A stretch of 64,000 bases of DNA from Saxidomus purpurata (GCA_022818135.1 JAFMSR010000002.1:26954301-27018300); one strand, 5' to 3'. Counted from the first letter of the stretch, positions 1 to 12,433 are shown. The notes: generated from the sequence alone by a model not told the origin. Program-made: numbers and translations.

Positions 1-1680
1 GGATAACGATACTGCTTTCTTTCAAAAAGTGTTGTACAGTATTACTTTTAAAAAAGATTAAATATTCCCTACGGAAATACAATGGACCATGTATTTTCCA
101 GTTCGGGTAAATTTCTATTACACTGATCTGTTTCCATAAATATCTGTCATCGGCAAACTTACTGCATCAGTTAAACCATAAATCAGTCTTCGGAGCAACT
201 TTATTACGTAATCTTTACAAATAAGCCTAAAAGCTGTCGGTATTTTATTCTATACAGATAATATCATTCTCAAGGCAAAGAATGCACTGTATTTCAGCTC
301 AATGTTAGCAATCTAAAGACTTGGTGTACCACAAAATGTTGTTAGACACCCGTACTAATAAAAATCTCTTTTAACACAGTACCGGTCCCACTTCGCTTTT
401 TACGGCTTTGTGTGGGTTGCAGAATTGTGAAAAACTCCATTTCAGGTAATTTCCAAGATATTTTTCTTATACTTCCATAGATTTAACCAAATAGAGACGA
501 CAGTCTGGTCAGCGATGTTTATCGATATCAGTAGAATAAATTCGTACTTTTGACAAGGGGTGTAACCGCGCACTTTTCGAGCAGAAAATTGATGTACTAC
601 ATGTGGGACTCCGATGCATAAATCTGAAATTGTGTCTTATCACAAGGTATCAGAAGCGGATAACGTAAATTTTACCTAATATAACAGCTGAAAAAAGTCA
701 GGAAAGGCAATATTTTAGAAAAAAAAACAGTTTTTTGTGGGTCACGAAAACAATATGTTTTGTGTGGGACACAAATTATTGAGCGTTTTCGTATCTGAAA
801 GAAAGAGCAGCTCAGGGTATGAAGCAACAAACAAGTAAGAATAAGGGAGTCAGAAAGTTTTTCATGCCGTACTCTGTTTGTACTTTGTTTTAGCCCGACA
901 TCATGTTGAGAATTTTCAGATAATGATCAGAAATCACAAATTAACAGAAATTCAAGTTGAAAAGGTGCCATAATTCTCGATGCGTTAGAAATAAAAGATT
1001 AACGATCCGGTTGAATTGTAGTAAGATAAATCAATTGAATTTCGTAAACAACAAGCTTTCACTCACCTCGTCTAGATCCTGATATGAAAAACGCAATCCG
1101 TATTATTTTATTATCAAATAATCAAATATATTTATGGAGACTTTTGCGAGTTATACTTCACTTGATTATCATCATTCATATTTATCAAATGCTGTCAATT
1201 GTGATACCTATTGTTTGGCGTTACCATTGTTAAAATGTTCTAGACATCACTGGCATACAGCTTACGTGTCATGGGCGAATGCTGTCTTCAAAATCTCTAT
1301 TTTGAAAAACTATATCCGATTGCTAACCTGACTAATAATACTAAATTTGTCTACACGAAAATAAGTTCGACTTCTGAAATTCCATGGCATGATAACAGAG
1401 CTATAATAGTTGACAGACATCACGTTATATCTGGAAACGTTGTAGCATATGTGCGTGCGACATGCATACTTTGATCATTGAGAGCATTAAATGTCATCTT
1501 CTCTTGACTTGGAATAATCTTGTTAGTCGGTAATCTTTGCTCTTTTGTCCAACCGTTTTGCAGGTAGATTTTTGTCACAGAGCAGGGAACTATAAGCTAC
1601 ATTATTTTAGGGGATGCATTTGGAGGTCCTTGTTTGGACATCTTTATAATGAACTAAATTGTGAAGATAAGGGGGAAACT
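1..1680. other. no gene seen
   Basis: AT-rich sequence with only short chance open frames. I recognise no exon, RNA gene or repeat structure here. Confidence 0.5.
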
Positions 1681-1684
1681 GTCA

Positions 1685-1795
1685 GGATACCTTTGGCTTT
1701 TAGAACGAAAGTTAATTATTATATAATCCAGTTTGTGCAAAAAAAACATCCAGACAACTTAATGTTTTATAAAAGATTGGTAGAAAAATTATATT
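1685..1795. repeat. dispersed repeat R1, copy 1
   Basis: Contains GGATACCTTTGG and then CATCCAGACAACTTAATG and an AAAAGATTGGT end. The same order recurs at 5455-5565 and, more diverged, at 5636-5725, all on the plus strand. An open frame over this copy (1537-1797) is not conserved in the others and is not called as a gene. Confidence 0.6.
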
Positions 1796-2039
1796 AAAAA
1801 CGCAAATGTTATATAAAACACTCTTTTAACTATAATTAATTTATTGGACACTTTTCATTTGTATTTCTATTTAAAACGGACATAAAACAGCACAATAGGT
1901 TAATGAGAGAGTATAAAGGGTAAGCACTTTTACAAACAGCTGTCCTAGATTTCTCCCAAAAAATACTTAAACTGACCACTATACATTTCAAAAATCTCAT
2001 TTACATGTATAATTGTATTTACAAATCATTCGGCATGGC

Positions 2040-2580
2040 ACACTATGTCATTAATGTTCTGCATCACGTTATTTTAATTGAAATTTGCCCTCTAATTGAA
2101 ATAGGAGACCCAACAAATCCTAAATTGAAGGCATGTAATTGACTGATCTGCAATTAATTTGATTTTCCCTGAAAGTTTATTAAGAAATGACTTGCAAGTT
2201 CATGCACAGCTGTATTTTGTCTTCATTGTAGAGTATCTAACACAGTTCCATTTCTGTTACATTACTAAGAATGTGTAAAACACGAAGTGTAATTTCTACT
2301 ATTTTTTTGAGTGCTGGCCCACCATTTATTGCTCACAGGAGTGCGTAGTTAAAGTGGCACCCCCTACTTCTAGCAGATCATATCCAAACCCCCCCACCCC
2401 TCAAAAAAAAGTAACAATGATGTGTACGAAAAATTTTGACAACATCATATATATATATATATAGAATGCCTTATTTTAGCACAATTAATCAACCCATTAA
2501 TTGTACAACAACAACTTCAGATAGATCATTTAATTTTTACTGTTCTGAAACATATTTAACCGATGGTGTCTGGAATATTT
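2040..2580. repeat. dispersed repeat R2, copy 1
   Basis: Similar to 6660-7190 in the same order: AATTGAAAT..GGAGACCCAACA, CACTGATCTGCAA-type, GAAAGTTTATTAAGAAATG, then CTAGC(A/G)GAT, then TTTTAGCACAA. The last part also recurs near 20395-20530. Includes a short (TA)n tract at about 2448-2461. Confidence 0.55.
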
Positions 2581-2584
2581 AGCT

Positions 2585-3820
2585 TTATCGTACTTGCATA
2601 TATTCTTTAATTATGATTTTGCGGTTATGTAATTGACATGACGCGAAAGTATCGATCGCTCCGCCTACCGACCACGCGAGCGATAGATAACAATACCTCC
2701 GACACGCTTTAGTGTTCAGGCAGTATCTACATGCTGATCTTGCACATTTTGACTGGGATAGAAGCATATTTAAAAGGGATTTTTTGTTTTGTTTATCGAA
2801 ATTTTATGTTTCCTTTTTATAAAAGAACAACATACATATCACGCATTATGTACATACATTTTAAACAAACCCATCAAGACAGGGGAAATGAGTGCACAAA
2901 ATGCCGAAAGGATCTCGAAACGGAAAATATTTTAAATATATATTTAAAAAAAATAATATTATATGTAGTAATGTAAAAAATGTATTTACGATGCATTTTC
3001 ACAGGGATTTTTTCACCACCATAGAAAATATACTCGTTCATATATAGTACTTTTTGCACGCCGTGGTCAGTATTTACATGTATCGTGGTATTTTGTTCTC
3101 AAACTGTATCAAAATATCAAAGTATGAAGTTTCAAAGTTAATTGGCAAAGCGGCATTTATAATGGTGATAGCGATGTCAGAAGACAAACAATTATTACCT
3201 ATTAAATACAAACGAAACATTCAAGTTTTAATTAGATGGATCATACATGTTTATTGTACCATCAAATCCGACCAGTCAAGCAGGGCGGCATTGAGATACA
3301 TGACAAACATATCTCCCGGTGACTTACCGAAACAAAGGCAAGATGTCACACTGTATATTATGTATCATCTTTCTTGACACGTGTCTGTTTATAGGTCCAT
3401 GACATAGAAAACAGCCATCGGTTATGCAAGAATAAATGCAGCACGTATGTTTGAAGTCGCAATTTACAAAATATTTGTGTCAGAACATACATGATATGTA
3501 ATGCGTACAGTTAGTGCAGATTACATTTCTTTTTGGAAAACTTTTTAACAATTGCCCTCTGCCTATCTATATTTAATATTAGTTAAAAACTATAATTATT
3601 AATTCTAATATTATTCCTAGAAATTAAGGTTTCGTATGATACTCATCGACAAAGCATACTTTTAGTCTCCATAGACGAAGTATATGATTAAAACTAAACT
3701 ACACATTCTTTTCGCTGAAAGCTACCGTGAAAAACTAAAGCGTTTGCAAAAAAAATTTAAATAATCTAGATATGAATTAATATAATATGACAAAAGTAAC
3801 CGAAACATTTAACATGGTTC
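2585..3820. other. no gene seen
   Basis: Open frames of 60-107 codons occur on both strands, for example 3054-3377, but none shows a recognisable domain, splice context or codon pattern. Treated as chance. Confidence 0.45.
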
Positions 3821-3825
3821 ACGAC

Positions 3826-3857
3826 ACGGACCATATATACACATTAGGTCCGTGGTC
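3826..3857. repeat. small hairpin with ACGGACC arms
   Basis: ACGGACCATATATACACA is followed by GGTCCGT, giving an inverted 7-bp arm around an AT-rich loop. It resembles the longer, cleaner hairpin at 37846-37878. Confidence 0.5.
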
Positions 3858-4014
3858 ACGATTTAGTGCCGGTTTAACTGTTTCTGTAAGCAAAGTATCA
3901 TTTAAATTTCTTTCAGTTCTTGGTGTTAACTTGATATAAAGCCCTTCGTAGTAATTAAATTTACTTTTTCATCATTTTTATATATTTATTTTACATAAAA
4001 CATTCAATTATCCA

Positions 4015-4150
4015 CGAAGACAATGACCCTACATACGCAAGCTCTTCTACCACATGTCGGAGGTAAACTCTCGAAAACAGAATGCGTGGAGGTGTGTAAA
4101 AATAGTGTTTTTTTATTGGTCAGTCGAACGATTTGATTGACAGTCGGCGC
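4015..4150. repeat. dispersed repeat R3, copy 1
   Basis: The GTCGGAGGTAAACT, GGAGGTGTGTAAAAATA and TTGGTCAGTC stretches recur in order at 50205-50315, inside an ELAC2 intron, on the same strand. Confidence 0.5.
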
Positions 4151-4647
4151 CATGTCAATTCATACCAGTTTTAGAAGTGCCCCTTTAAAAGTTACTGACT
4201 GAAAACATGATCAGATCGCACACAGACGTGCAGACAAATAAAGATCGGTACTGGTCGCAAGAGCATAATTACTTACAAGCAGCAGGGCAAGTTAATGGTT
4301 TAATTTAAAAAACTCAAAATAGCGCCGACCATCTTTTTTTTAAAGATAGTTCTTGTTATATATAAAGAGTTATCCCTACTAAAATATTTCCAAGGGGTAA
4401 GAACCTTTGTTTTATTTCAAGGCAGTTGTTTTTGTAGTTATGAGTCCTTTCAATATGTTGTTTGCTAATAGCTTTCCAAAAATGTCTAGGCTTACATACT
4501 AAATAAACACGATTTAAAAAATATCAATACTGCATAAACACAAATTATATAATATCAGTTTTTAAAATTGTTTTGCGAATAAAGAATTAAGCTGGACCGG
4601 TTACGGAACTCCGTTAATGCCATCGTCTTTGAATATGTTGATCTGAA

Positions 4648-4792
4648 ACGCGATGCTCGATAGTACGATGATGAAAACGCGAAATCACGAAACTACGATA
4701 ACGAAAAAGCGATAACGCGATGATGATAACGCGATAGTACGATAACGAAAACGCGAAAATACGATAGTATGATGATGATAATGCGATATTTT
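4648..4792. repeat. degenerate GCGATA/ACGATAACGAAAAC tandem array
   Basis: Short words GCGATA, GTACGAT, GATGATGA and ACGAAAACGCG recur in shuffled order without a clean period. A cryptic simple repeat, richer in CG dinucleotides than its surroundings. Confidence 0.6.
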
Positions 4793-5454
4793 AAACTAAG
4801 CTACATCTTTTTAGGGGATTTGTATAGGGGTTCTTGTTGGTCACCTTCTGCAATGATATATACTATATGAAACTTCTAACGCATCTTTTTCCTTCTTTAT
4901 TTCATTATCAATCCTTCCAATATTTGCCAGCCTAGTTTTAACTATCGGTGCACAACAGCTTTAATGAAGATGGGTAGATACTTCCGATACAAGACTTTCA
5001 AAATAATAGAGTGGTACAAATCATTTCGCCGAGAATTTTGACTTAACGTTTAAACCTCTGTAGACTAGACATGTGTAATTGCATTGACGCTCTTCCTTGG
5101 AAACCCACTCTTATAATTGTCTTCCGTATGAAATTTGTATAACACGATCATTTTGAAATCCACATAACGGAAGTATTTACCAAGTGTCTTCATAAGCGAA
5201 ACGTGATATATTTAGTGCATACATAGCTAAAATAAGCTGCCATATATTGGAAGAGTTGTTAATTAAATAAAGAAGGAAATACGTAACTTGTGAGTTAGAA
5301 GTTTCGTTTAGTATATGTTTAAATAGTCATGTAGAACACACTTTACAGAAAAATGTCGATATGGAAGACGCACAATAATGAATGAAAATCTTCAGTACCT
5401 ACAAACGCAACAATGAACTCATGAACTTATTTGTGAAGAAAACGTAAATCTGTT

Positions 5455-5725
5455 AGGATACCTTTGGTTCTTAAAAAGTTGTTTCTTATATAATCTAACT
5501 TGTGTAAAAAAAACATCCAGACAACTTAATGTTTCATAAAAGATTGGTTAAAAAGATATATATTTGGCAAAGTTAAAATAACCCATACTTTTAAATCTCC
5601 CTTAGCACCAACAAACACTGCACGACTTATATATAGATACATTTGGTTTTTTGAAAGTTGTTTCTCATATAATCTAGCTTGTGCAAAGAACAACATCCAG
5701 ACAACATAATGTTTGTTTTATAAAT
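5455..5725. repeat. dispersed repeat R1, copies 2 and 3
   Basis: Two tandem-like diverged copies of the block seen at 1685-1795, each with ACATCCAGACAAC followed by AATGTTT. Copy 2 is about 5455-5565, copy 3 about 5636-5725. Confidence 0.6.
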
Positions 5726-5879
5726 CATGTGTCTCCCCCATGGCAGTTTGTCAATGATTGTAATACTGAAACAGAATATTAAAATAAAACAAGAAAACGC
5801 TAAAGCAGGCTTCAACGGTGCCTGAGAAATTGTAAAAAGAAAATTCATCTGAAAAGAATAAAAAAAAATATTTTTAATC

Positions 5880-6370
5880 TATTTTTGTAACATTGACTTT
5901 GACATTGACCCCATCCCACTACCAACCCCCCCCCCCCCCTCCCCCCACGCGAAAAAAATTGTTTGCTTAAAACAATTTGAAAACTGAAAAAATATCATTA
6001 TATATTCATAATGACAGTGACATTGCCGCCACGAAAAAAAAATTGCTTGCTTTAAACAATTTAAAAGCTATAAAAATACAAAAATCCCCCCCGCCAAAAT
6101 AAGGTTTTGCTTAAATATTTGATTTTGAGTTATTTTTAAATCCTTTAAGGGGTTAAAGAGAAATTGAGCGGACACGAAATATAGTCATAAGACCTTTGAT
6201 CTCTAATTATGACCTTGACCTTGAACCAAAGTGGTTGTAAAATGCGCACTTCATATCGTCTCAATATGGTGAAAATTGTAGTGGGTTAACTTAAAATCTT
6301 TCAAGGGGTTAAAGAGATATTGAGCGGACATGGTTTGTGACGAACAGACGGACGAACAACTCGACCAATT
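5880..6370. repeat. GACCTTGACCTTGAACC repeat fragment with poly-C tract
   Basis: Blocks such as GACCTTGACCTTGAACCAA, ATGGTGAAAATT and AAGGGGTTAAAGAGATATTG match the interior of the foldback arms near 43200-43330. A poly-C run lies near 5926-5947. Non-coding repeat relic. Confidence 0.55.
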
Positions 6371-6659
6371 CCAGTCATTATCGATAAAATCAGTGGTTTA
6401 AGATATGCCGGTTTAAGATATGCTGAAGTACTGTAAACCATTCAATTCTATGTAGAGTTGTTGTTGTACAATTAATGGGTGAATGCGATTTATTACAGAA
6501 AGCCTCTTTATTTATTAATTGTGGTAAAACGAGGCATTTTTCGTCATAGGTTCGTCTTTGCAATTGCACATTGTATTTATTTATCATTTTACGTTCATTG
6601 AACACATAATCTATGTTTCGAGAATATACTCTGCTATATTTATAGGGTATGTCCCTTTA

Positions 6660-7190
6660 AAGTTCTGTTACGCGCTATCTCAATTGAAGTTTGTCCTGTA
6701 ATTGAAATAGGAAACCCAACATGTCTTACATTGAGGTGCATGTAATTCACTGATCTGCAACAAATTCGATTTTCCTTGAAAGTTTATTAAGAAATGAAAA
6801 CATTCTACCTTCTTTGTAAAATATGTAAAATCAATTTTAGTTTCATTTATATTACATTACTTAAAATTATGTAAAATGAATTTTAGTTTCATTTATATTA
6901 CATTACTTAAAATTGTGTAAAAAAACAAATATGTGTTACTTTTCTTTTGTTATTGGAGTACCGACCAATATGAGTTCTGAGTTAAAGGAATACTCCCTAC
7001 ATCTAGCGGATTGTATTCTCTAAACATAATGTACAATGATAAATAAGTACATATTTAAAGAACGTTGTTTATCGCAAAAATGTCACATTTTAGCACAAAT
7101 TATCATTATAGAGACCTTCTGTAATAAAACGCTACATAACATTTTTGGATTGAACAATTAACTATGTAGGTTCCGTTTGATTCGATAATA
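6660..7190. repeat. dispersed repeat R2, copy 2
   Basis: Diverged copy of 2040-2580 in the same orientation. An internal duplication of about 60 bp (TTTTAGTTTCATTTATATTACATTACTT twice, 6835-6915) is specific to this copy. Confidence 0.55.
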
Positions 7191-7447
7191 ACGAATGAAA
7201 AAGTTAATTAAAATATTCTCGCCTTTTCAGTCTCTTGTGAATGGTTTTATAATTCAAATACGTAAACAGCTCATATCTATCAACATCATGTTGTTACCTT
7301 TAAAGTTATGTTAATTTTACCGTGAAGAATAATTATACTTTCTCGTCCAGTGAAAAACGGTCAATAAGTGTAGTGTAATTTTTGATAAGAGGAGAAACAC
7401 AAGCCCTCAATGATGCGTGAATACTTTTGTCACCTGTTGTGAGCAAT

Positions 7448-7880
7448 CCTTGATACTACAGTGGTAAGCATTCGCGCCTGTCACGCGTGAAAACGTGGTA
7501 AATTCCTTGATCGAAAGAAACATTTTTGTGTTGCTTAGATTGATGAGAATGATCATGATTTGGAGACAAGACAGAATAACACAAAATTGACCACTACATA
7601 TGGGACTACGTAGGTTCAGTTTTATGAAAGAATTGTTGAATTCTTTCTATACTATACTGTATCTCATAAACACCTTGCTAGATTTTAATAAATCTTGCCA
7701 GAAAGCATCGGTACATTAAGTTTTGTCGTGCATGCAATAATTTTGGGTCGTTATAACTCAAAGGAAAAGGTCACAGTTTGAGAATCTAAGCCTCGCTTCG
7801 TCTTCTAAACCTCTTACTACGTGATAAAATTTGTCAGGAAGTATTACTATGAAGTCTAACTAGCTATCTGTTTCATAAAC
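7448..7880 (+). repeat. tRNA-Asp-derived SINE, copy 1 (diverged)
   Basis: The head has tRNA-Asp-like ACAGTGGTAAGCATTCGCG and CCTGTCACGCG (anticodon GTC). The body then parallels the second copy at 19573: ATTTTTGTGTT, GGGACTACGTAG, ATGAAAGAATTGTTGAATT, GCAGAAAGCATC-type and CTTCTAAACCTCTT. The 5' acceptor half and box B have decayed. Shared body sequence after a tRNA-like head is what defines a SINE rather than a tRNA gene. Confidence 0.65.
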
Positions 7881-8087
7881 TCAATATCGTACCGCCCGCC
7901 TTTTATAAATATATTTTTCGTCGGTTAAGCGCAGTGAATTAGGCGGGAAATATTTTCCTTGAATAGGTATAGATCTTTTGTTGTACAGACCAATCTAAAA
8001 CTTGTTTGTTTTGTTGGTTTTCGTAGTAACGCGAGTTATGCGAGTCAACGTGTTGAAGGATTTGAATTGTAGTATGTTCATTCAGCT

Positions 8088-8462
8088 TTGGGCATCAATG
8101 CTTACAGATATATTATTTTTCGCTACTTATGTATGAAAATGTTTCACGTACTTCACCGTGTCGCAATAATACACATTCAGACATTAATTTATCGAACTTT
8201 AAATTCAGTTTTGGATAATGCGTCGAATGCAGCATGGGAAACAAACATTACTTCCCATCTTAATCTAGATGTTTGGAATATCCCATTCCCTCATGGGGTA
8301 TGCAGCCGACAACACCAGGTCTATTCAAGGATGATGCGTCCAATTTTCGTCACTACTCAAGAGTCGTTTGAAAGTTGTTTCGCATGTGGAGACTTAACGC
8401 ACTACAGGAAAGACTTTCCTTACACGTCAGGGTTCTTCGAACATAGCAGAGTCAATCAGTAG
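8088..8462 (+). pseudogene. Gag-like relic with broken CCHC knuckle (DIRS-like element)
   Basis: An open frame of 124 codons ends in CFACGDLTHYRKDFP (8376-8420). This is a C-x2-C-x4-H-x4-C zinc knuckle in which the last Cys codon reads TTT (Phe). The spacing and the following RT, RNase H and recombinase pieces on the same strand suggest the nucleocapsid-like end of a YR retrotransposon Gag. The first half has no recognisable domain and may be out of frame. Confidence 0.55.
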
Positions 8463-8639
8463 TCGATGTTACCCAGAACAGAAAATGAGTCATCACATTT
8501 GACAGATGAGTATTTTATTTTTAGCTGTAATTGTTATGATTTACACGGTAATAGTTTTACCTGAATATTTTGAATATAAACAAGGTTAAAAAAGCCACAA
8601 TTTAAGATAGATTAAAGCAGTGCAACTGTTAACAGTTGG

Positions 8640-8920
8640 AGTTAACGATTTTATATTGGATGCAATCAAAAGTGGGTATAATATTCCTTTTTATTTATTT
8701 GCCGTCTGCTTGAATTCTGAAAAAAATATCGGGTCGGCGATACAAGATTTCAATTTTTGTACGTGAAGCAAAATTGAATGGGTTTGCTTGAAAAGTGTGA
8801 TAATAGTTCCACTGTTCGTAATAGGTTAACTGTTCCAGTAGGCCTACAGTTTTCTGAAAATAAGCGTTTGATACTAGATTTAAGACCTGTAATAAGCATT
8901 TATGGAAACAATCTTGAAAA
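8640..8920 (+). pseudogene. reverse-transcriptase relic, DIRS type
   Basis: In shifting frames the sequence reads ILDAIKSGYNIPF and, from 8778, a piece with NKRLILDLRPVI (KRLILDLR near 8862-8885). GY-x-IPF followed by K-R-L-I-L-D-L-R-x-V is the N-terminal signature of DIRS/Ngaro-type reverse transcriptases. The catalytic YxDD region is not found. The domain is cut by the 58-bp minisatellite that follows. Confidence 0.65.
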
Positions 8921-8923
8921 TTT

Positions 8924-9146
8924 GAATTTCAGGTTGGTGCAGGTACAGATCTCGGTACAGTATATGTATTGAAGGGAATTCGAATTTCAGGCTGGTGCAG
9001 GTGCAAATCTCGGTACAGTTTATGTATTTAAGGGAATTTGAATTTCAGGCTGGTGTAAGTGCAAATCTCGGTACAGTTTATGTATTTAAGGGAATTTGAA
9101 TTTCAGGCTGGTGCAGGTGCAAATCTCGGTACAGTATATGTATTAA
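8924..9146. repeat. 58-bp minisatellite, four copies
   Basis: GAATTTCAGG starts at 8924, 8982, 9040 and 9098, exactly 58 bp apart. Each unit contains CTGGTGCAGGTGCAAATCTCG-like sequence and GGTACAGTTTATGTATT. Copy 1 is the most diverged. The period is not a multiple of three, so it is not a coding repeat. Confidence 0.9.
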
Positions 9147-9349
9147 GGAACACTTTTAAGATAATTTCAGTTTAGGTCATATAGTCAGATAGTATGATAC
9201 CAGGTATCTGAATCGATATAGCTTCTGTGCTTTCACGGGCATCACATGCACATACAGTTAAGTTGTGATAGTATATAGCTCAGTTCAAATTTTGGGTAGA
9301 CAATTTACGAGTTTTGAACATTCGCAAGATCAATGTTTCTGATTTTTTC

Positions 9350-9830
9350 ACTAAAATTGTATTTAGTGATGTTTCTGGAACGGGGTTTGCATGGTATGAA
9401 GTAGAATCTGTAAATGGAATTGCTCAATGATTGTTGACAAATGACGAAAGTGTTCGATCCTCAACTTGTAGAAAAGTTGGTGCGGTTTATAAATCGATGC
9501 AGCCCCTCGCATACGTACTACGAAGACACAAGTGGTTTACGGACAATCAGTACTAGTAGCAGTATGAATCTTGATTTGCAATGTTGATACTGGTCAAAGC
9601 ACAGAAATGTTTTGGTTGTAGGAGGAAAGTAGTGAAAGAGCTTATCATTTGTCAAAGATTTTCTGGAAGATCTTTTCATATTTTACACTTGATTGAAAGC
9701 AAGTGGGATAATTTAGAGGTAGATCGGTTCACTTCAACTGGTAATGGTGAATTAACCTATATTTTATTCCCAGTTGTTCAGATGTGGATAAAACGGTGAC
9801 AAATTGGGTTTGTTTGTTCCGCCCATGTTA
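9350..9830 (+). pseudogene. RNase H and downstream relic, DIRS-like element
   Basis: Reads VFSDVSGTGFAWYEVE, a stop, then NDESVRSSTCRK and KWFTDNQ, and after a frameshift WDNLEVDRFTSTGN. This order (F-S-D-A-S-x-T-G-F-G, S-S-T-W-R-E, W-F-T-D-N-Q, H-T-V-D-R-F-A) is that of DIRS-type RNase H and its C-terminal extension. At least one stop and two frame changes make it inactive. Confidence 0.7.
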
Positions 9831-10035
9831 TCGGTGTTTATATTTTACCGTTATGGTTTTCGGCAACATTTTGGCAGTTGTGCGTGAGTGGTAGATTTAT
9901 ATCCAATGTTGTAGATCACAAATAAAGAAAATTACACTCAATGTAAAAATGGTGCAAGTATTTTCGAAACTTGCATTAAAAATAAATTTGCTAAGGCGTT
10001 GCTGCCTGTATAATTGCTAGACATATATAATTATA

Positions 10036-10320
10036 TGTTATGGCTGACAAGTCTTGATAATATGTGATACATGCATATCATTTTGTACTGTAGATAATTA
10101 TTCTGTGATGATATTAATTTACCATGTATGAAGGCTGACAAGCCATGATAATATGTGATACATGATGTTTGGAGGCTGATAAGCCATGATAATATATGTA
10201 TGTGATACATACAATGTAAATAATTTTACAGCGCATCATGTGCGCGGCTGCTTCTATGATAACTTTGGTCAATTTAATATTTCATGTATGGAGGCTGACA
10301 AGCCATGATACTATGCGAGA
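10036..10320. repeat. imperfect tandem repeat GGAGGCTGACAAGCCATGATA
   Basis: The word GCTGACAAG(C/T)C(A/T)TGATA followed by ATATGTGATACAT occurs at about 10042, 10132, 10173 and 10291, unevenly spaced. It lies between the RNase H and recombinase relics. Confidence 0.65.
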
Positions 10321-10389
10321 AGAAATGATAATTATAAACAGTATTAGTATATGAATGTATGCTAACGTTCAAATATGTTTTTTTTTCAG

Positions 10390-10600
10390 TTATTGTGACG
10401 TCGGACGATATAGATGATTTACTCGATATTGTTGTATCCCAGATCTATTGAAGGATGCTCGAGCCGGCAGTACCACCAAATGTTATAACAGAGGTTTTAT
10501 TCGGTTTGAGTAATTCTTTGGGAGAAAAGGACATCTTTACGGTAAATCTTTACAAGCATGTACAATTTTTCCTTATCGACGACTGATCAGTTTGGTAATG
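10390..10600 (+). pseudogene. tyrosine-recombinase N-terminal relic (DIRS-like)
   Basis: After a frame change the strand reads SQDLLKDARAGSTTKCYNR and GFIRFE, then GEKDIFTVNLYKHVQFFL. The pattern L-x-D-(S/A)-R-x-x-x-T-x-x-x-Y-x-x-x-F-x-R-(W/F) followed by F-x-V-x-L-Y is the core-binding (SAM-like) part of DIRS/Crypton recombinases. The catalytic R..HxxR..Y half is absent, so the element is 3' truncated. Confidence 0.55.
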
Positions 10601-11280
10601 TCGCCTATACGAATAAAGAAATACAGCAAATATAAGCGTCGTTAAAAATATTAAAACATGCTGGCACAATGTATATTCAGTGATTGACTAGAAAACAGGA
10701 AACTAAGCTGGTCAGTCTTACTGATATTAGAAAGGTTCGACTAAATTGCTATGCAATTCTGTTCTTATATTATTATAAACAGCAAAGTCTAATAAAATAG
10801 GGTTAATAGTATAGTAACGTGATCCAGCATGCCAGATTTGCTCGAGTCGTGCGTCGGATCATACGAGTGCGTAGCATATATACCTTCAAATACCGAGCGA
10901 GCTGCGAATCTTGACATGCGGTAATTCTCCTAACGAATATATTGCAAAAGGCTGCCGAAATTTCAGCGATATTAGGTCTTTGGCTATACGTTCCATGCAC
11001 AAATCACCGGCTTACGCCGGTATATAAGGTTACCTTTACTGATATTGCGCCGGTTTTGCGTCTGGCTATATGAAGCGTCTGCCCGTATACGCTGATGTAG
11101 ATAAAACGCTTAGCCCCTCAAAAGCAAATGAACCAACACACGCTTCGGTTGTATAGACTGTGTACGTTAAGCGACAAAAACCACAATGTATAAAATCAAA
11201 ATGTCGACAAATCAACAAATGGAACTAGGAAATAGATCAAAACACATGAATGCACAAGGAAATCACTTCTTCACAAAACA
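10600..11280. other. no gene seen
   Basis: No coding or RNA feature recognised. A short palindrome ACCGGCTTACGCCGGT lies near 11007-11022. Confidence 0.45.
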
Positions 11281-12412
11281 CAAACCCCTATATTAAATGG
11301 ACTATTCCTCCATGACCTGTACCCTACACACCTTCAGCATACGCTCATGTAAGCTAAAATATTTGAATTCAATCAAGCAGAACATTCATGAACAACCAGA
11401 CTAACATCCTCCATAAAGGTTTTGAAGAATAAAGTTTGCTATTACATACACGACTGTTCATGAATTAATGAGGTTTGTGTCTATGGTTTTTGCACTTTCG
11501 TTCTCTGTTATATAGTTAAAAGCAAAGATATTTGGCCTCAGCAAAGAAAATCTGATAGTTACCTTTTCAAACATTTCTTCTTGGAAGACAATTTTATCAC
11601 TCTAGCATCTTATTTCTGGATCGATTCGAGACATAATTGGCACAGCTTTTGAAGTATTAACAAATGCACTATATTAAAATGTCCAACATTAGCGCAACGA
11701 CTCTCTCTATTGGTGACATAAAAACGAAATCTGCTTGTTCTTTTATGTGTATCTACAACAGGAATGTCCCGACATTTTACCAACAAAACATCTACGTTAC
11801 GATCTTAGAACAACCATTCAGTTAAGGAACTTTTCATAATAACAAACAAGAAAAACATTTACAGTGAACGTGTTCTTAAACAAGCAGATTCAGAAACGGC
11901 CCATACATTTTGTGATATAGAACCAATATTGCATCAAAGCGCTGTGAGCGCCCAAGGCCTGGGGGCTATAGATAAACTCCCCTAAAAACAACTTTTGACC
12001 TTCGTGATTTACGCTGAACCTTACCTAAAGCGCGGGTCGGAATGTGCATATGGCGAAATTTAGTATATGACACAGAATGAATGATTTACAAATATATGGG
12101 TGGCAAGGAAGTTTGTTTTATTATAAAACGTACGTTAAATGAAAAATAATCACATGGTCAACAATATCAATTTAGATTTAATATTATTTTATTGTACAAG
12201 TTACATATACATATGTATAAAGGCATGCAAGATATGTTGAACTATAACAAATGGATCGGGCCACGAGTTATCACAACATCAGAAACGGCCCTCTCCAGAA
12301 GACGTCAGATTTTAAGTAAATGACAAGATAGCTGTATCGCTTATACATCTTTACAAGAAAGAATTGAATCAATCAAATGAACTATTAGAATAATTAAGTG
12401 AAAACAAAATGA

Positions 12413-12433
12413 AAAGAGAGAGAGAGAGAGAGA
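12413..12433. repeat. (GA)n microsatellite
   Basis: An uninterrupted GAGAGA run of about 20 bp in the 3' flank of the LINE relic. Confidence 0.9.

Noticed and set aside
3054..3377. 107-codon plus-strand open frame
   Set aside because: No domain, no splice context and ordinary AT-rich composition; chance length is plausible.
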